Virus record (IMG/VR): IMGVR_UViG_3300020735_000046
Coordinates: 1 to 29,895 of that record
Source of the DNA: a virus
Direction: 5' to 3' (one strand)
DNA length: 29,895 bases
Shown: piece by piece, positions 29,218 through 29,895 of the stretch
Layout: the number at the start of each line of letters is the position of its first letter
How positions within the stretch are numbered: position 1 is the stretch's first letter
Notes under the pieces: generated by a model
What the model was told of the DNA's origin: nothing
The model's database searches: none
The model's input: only the letters and a program-made list of their open reading frames with translations
Program-made: the position numbers and the translations under genes

Positions 29218-29670
29218 ATGGCTAACGTAGATTCAGTCAGTCAATTTTACCTGGACAGTTTTGGCCAGGCGCGTATTGGCATTGCTTCGGCTACCCCGCT
29301 GAACACCGCCGGTAATGCTGTTGTGACCATTCCGCTGCTTAGTGGCGGTCTGACCAACAGCACCACCGCTGGTGCTTCGGGTGCCGTGATTATCCGCCGC
29401 GTTTCGGTCATGAACCCGTCCGGGAGCATGTCTTCGACTTACGTTTCAATCACTACGTCTAACGACGGAAATGCTTCCAACGCGATTGTTTCCAACGCCG
29501 CGCTGTCTAGCATTACGGGCGTCAACACCTTCCAGGACATGACGGTTGCTGGCGGTAATGTTGTTGTCAACGGTAACACCACCAGCGCTCTTTATGTGAA
29601 CGTGAATGTGGTTGCCGGTAACAGCAACACCGCTGAAATCCGTGTCTACGGCGATGTTGTCAGGTTCTAA
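29218..29670 (+). CDS. small virion protein, second decoration-type gene
   Basis: 150 residues, beta-rich, with VVTIPLLSGGLTN, IIRRVSVMNPSGSM, TSNDGNASNAIV and a C-terminal ALYVNVNVVAGNSNTAEIRVYGDV strand pattern, as in small beta-sandwich head proteins. TAGGAGGTAGCCA precedes the ATG. Likely a capsid decoration or head-tail protein. Confidence 0.6.
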   Translation: MANVDSVSQFYLDSFGQARIGIASATPLNTAGNAVVTIPLLSGGLTNSTTAGASGAVIIRRVSVMNPSGSMSSTYVSITTSNDGNASNAIVSNAALSSITGVNTFQDMTVAGGNVVVNGNTTSALYVNVNVVAGNSNTAEIRVYGDVVRF

Positions 29671-29681
29671 ACGGGGATAAG

Positions 29682-29895
29682 ATGAGCGAAGTGACAGTGA
29701 CCAATACTTCAAAGGAAGACTTTGAAGACATGTTTGACGGGGAACTTTTTAAGTTTCCCTCAAAGGTTGCTGTCACGCTCCCCCTTATCGCAGCGCATCA
29801 TATCTTTGGATATAATGAACTGGACAAAGAACCGTGGGTTGTACGTCTTGGTTGGTCGATTACCCGGAACGACATGAAATCCGGTCTTGAGCGTC
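29682..29895 (+). CDS. N-terminal part of a virion-cluster protein (3' end outside window)
   Basis: Open from ATG 29682 to the window end, 71 codons. CGGGGATAAG lies before the ATG. The N terminus MSEVTVTNTSKEDFEDMFDG and later VAVTLPLIAAHHIFGY are seen; the family is not recognised. The short N-terminal EVTVT is reminiscent of the TonB-box-like motif elsewhere but is too short to weigh. Confidence 0.5.
   Translation, partial: MSEVTVTNTSKEDFEDMFDGELFKFPSKVAVTLPLIAAHHIFGYNELDKEPWVVRLGWSITRNDMKSGLER

Noticed and set aside
1-29895. Integrase, CI-type repressor, CRISPR array, insertion sequence or diversity-generating retroelement
   Set aside because: No recombinase, S24 repressor, spaced repeats, transposase or reverse transcriptase motifs found in any frame read.

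Overview
The window looks like one linear piece of a larger tailed-bacteriophage genome. It has a terminase large subunit, portal, scaffold-like protein, major capsid protein, decoration-type proteins, a fibre-like protein with a classic phage repeat, several large internal/ejection-type virion proteins, a gene-transfer-agent-type holin and a GH108 endolysin, all densely packed with overlapping starts and stops. The set of candidate ejection proteins favours a short-tailed (podovirus-like) phage. The GTA-type holin and the overall flavour suggest a proteobacterial, perhaps alphaproteobacterial, host; this is inference. No integrase, polymerase, primase, helicase, tRNA or CRISPR was seen, so lifestyle cannot be decided.

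Layout. Bases 1-9458 (plus strand): end of a virion gene, small virion and fibre genes, a GNAT-like protein, four candidate internal virion proteins, then a lysis block (three membrane proteins, a small virion-like protein, muramidase). Bases 9455-19153 (minus strand): a recombination operon (YqaJ-type exonuclease, RecT-type annealing protein, PD-(D/E)XK resolvase-like nuclease) running into unknown genes and a glycosyltransferase; then a block of small DNA-binding, zinc-ribbon, SH3-like and membrane proteins, a replication-type protein and a UDP-xylose-synthase-like sugar enzyme. Two noncoding stretches (15243-15756 and 19154-19627) carry hairpins. Bases 19628-29895 (plus strand): a small unknown gene, a radical SAM enzyme, a GT2 glycosyltransferase, then terminase, portal, tiny basic proteins, scaffold, capsid and decoration genes, running off the end. 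The missing tail genes presumably lie between base 29895 and base 1 of a permuted or circular map.

Most notable: (1) repeated TonB-box-like segments (E-S/Q-V-x-V-T/S-A/G followed by R/P/K) in two adjacent candidate ejection proteins; (2) a repeated ACCTAACC element placed 11-16 bases before the start codons of eight minus-strand genes, together with a purine-rich ribosome site, resembling a start-associated sequence; (3) two tandem 14-residue Lys/Arg peptides between portal and scaffold; (4) sugar-modifying genes (radical SAM, two glycosyltransferases, UXS-like enzyme); (5) a hexamer-repeat gene with a possible -1 frameshift encoding a valine/glycine membrane segment.
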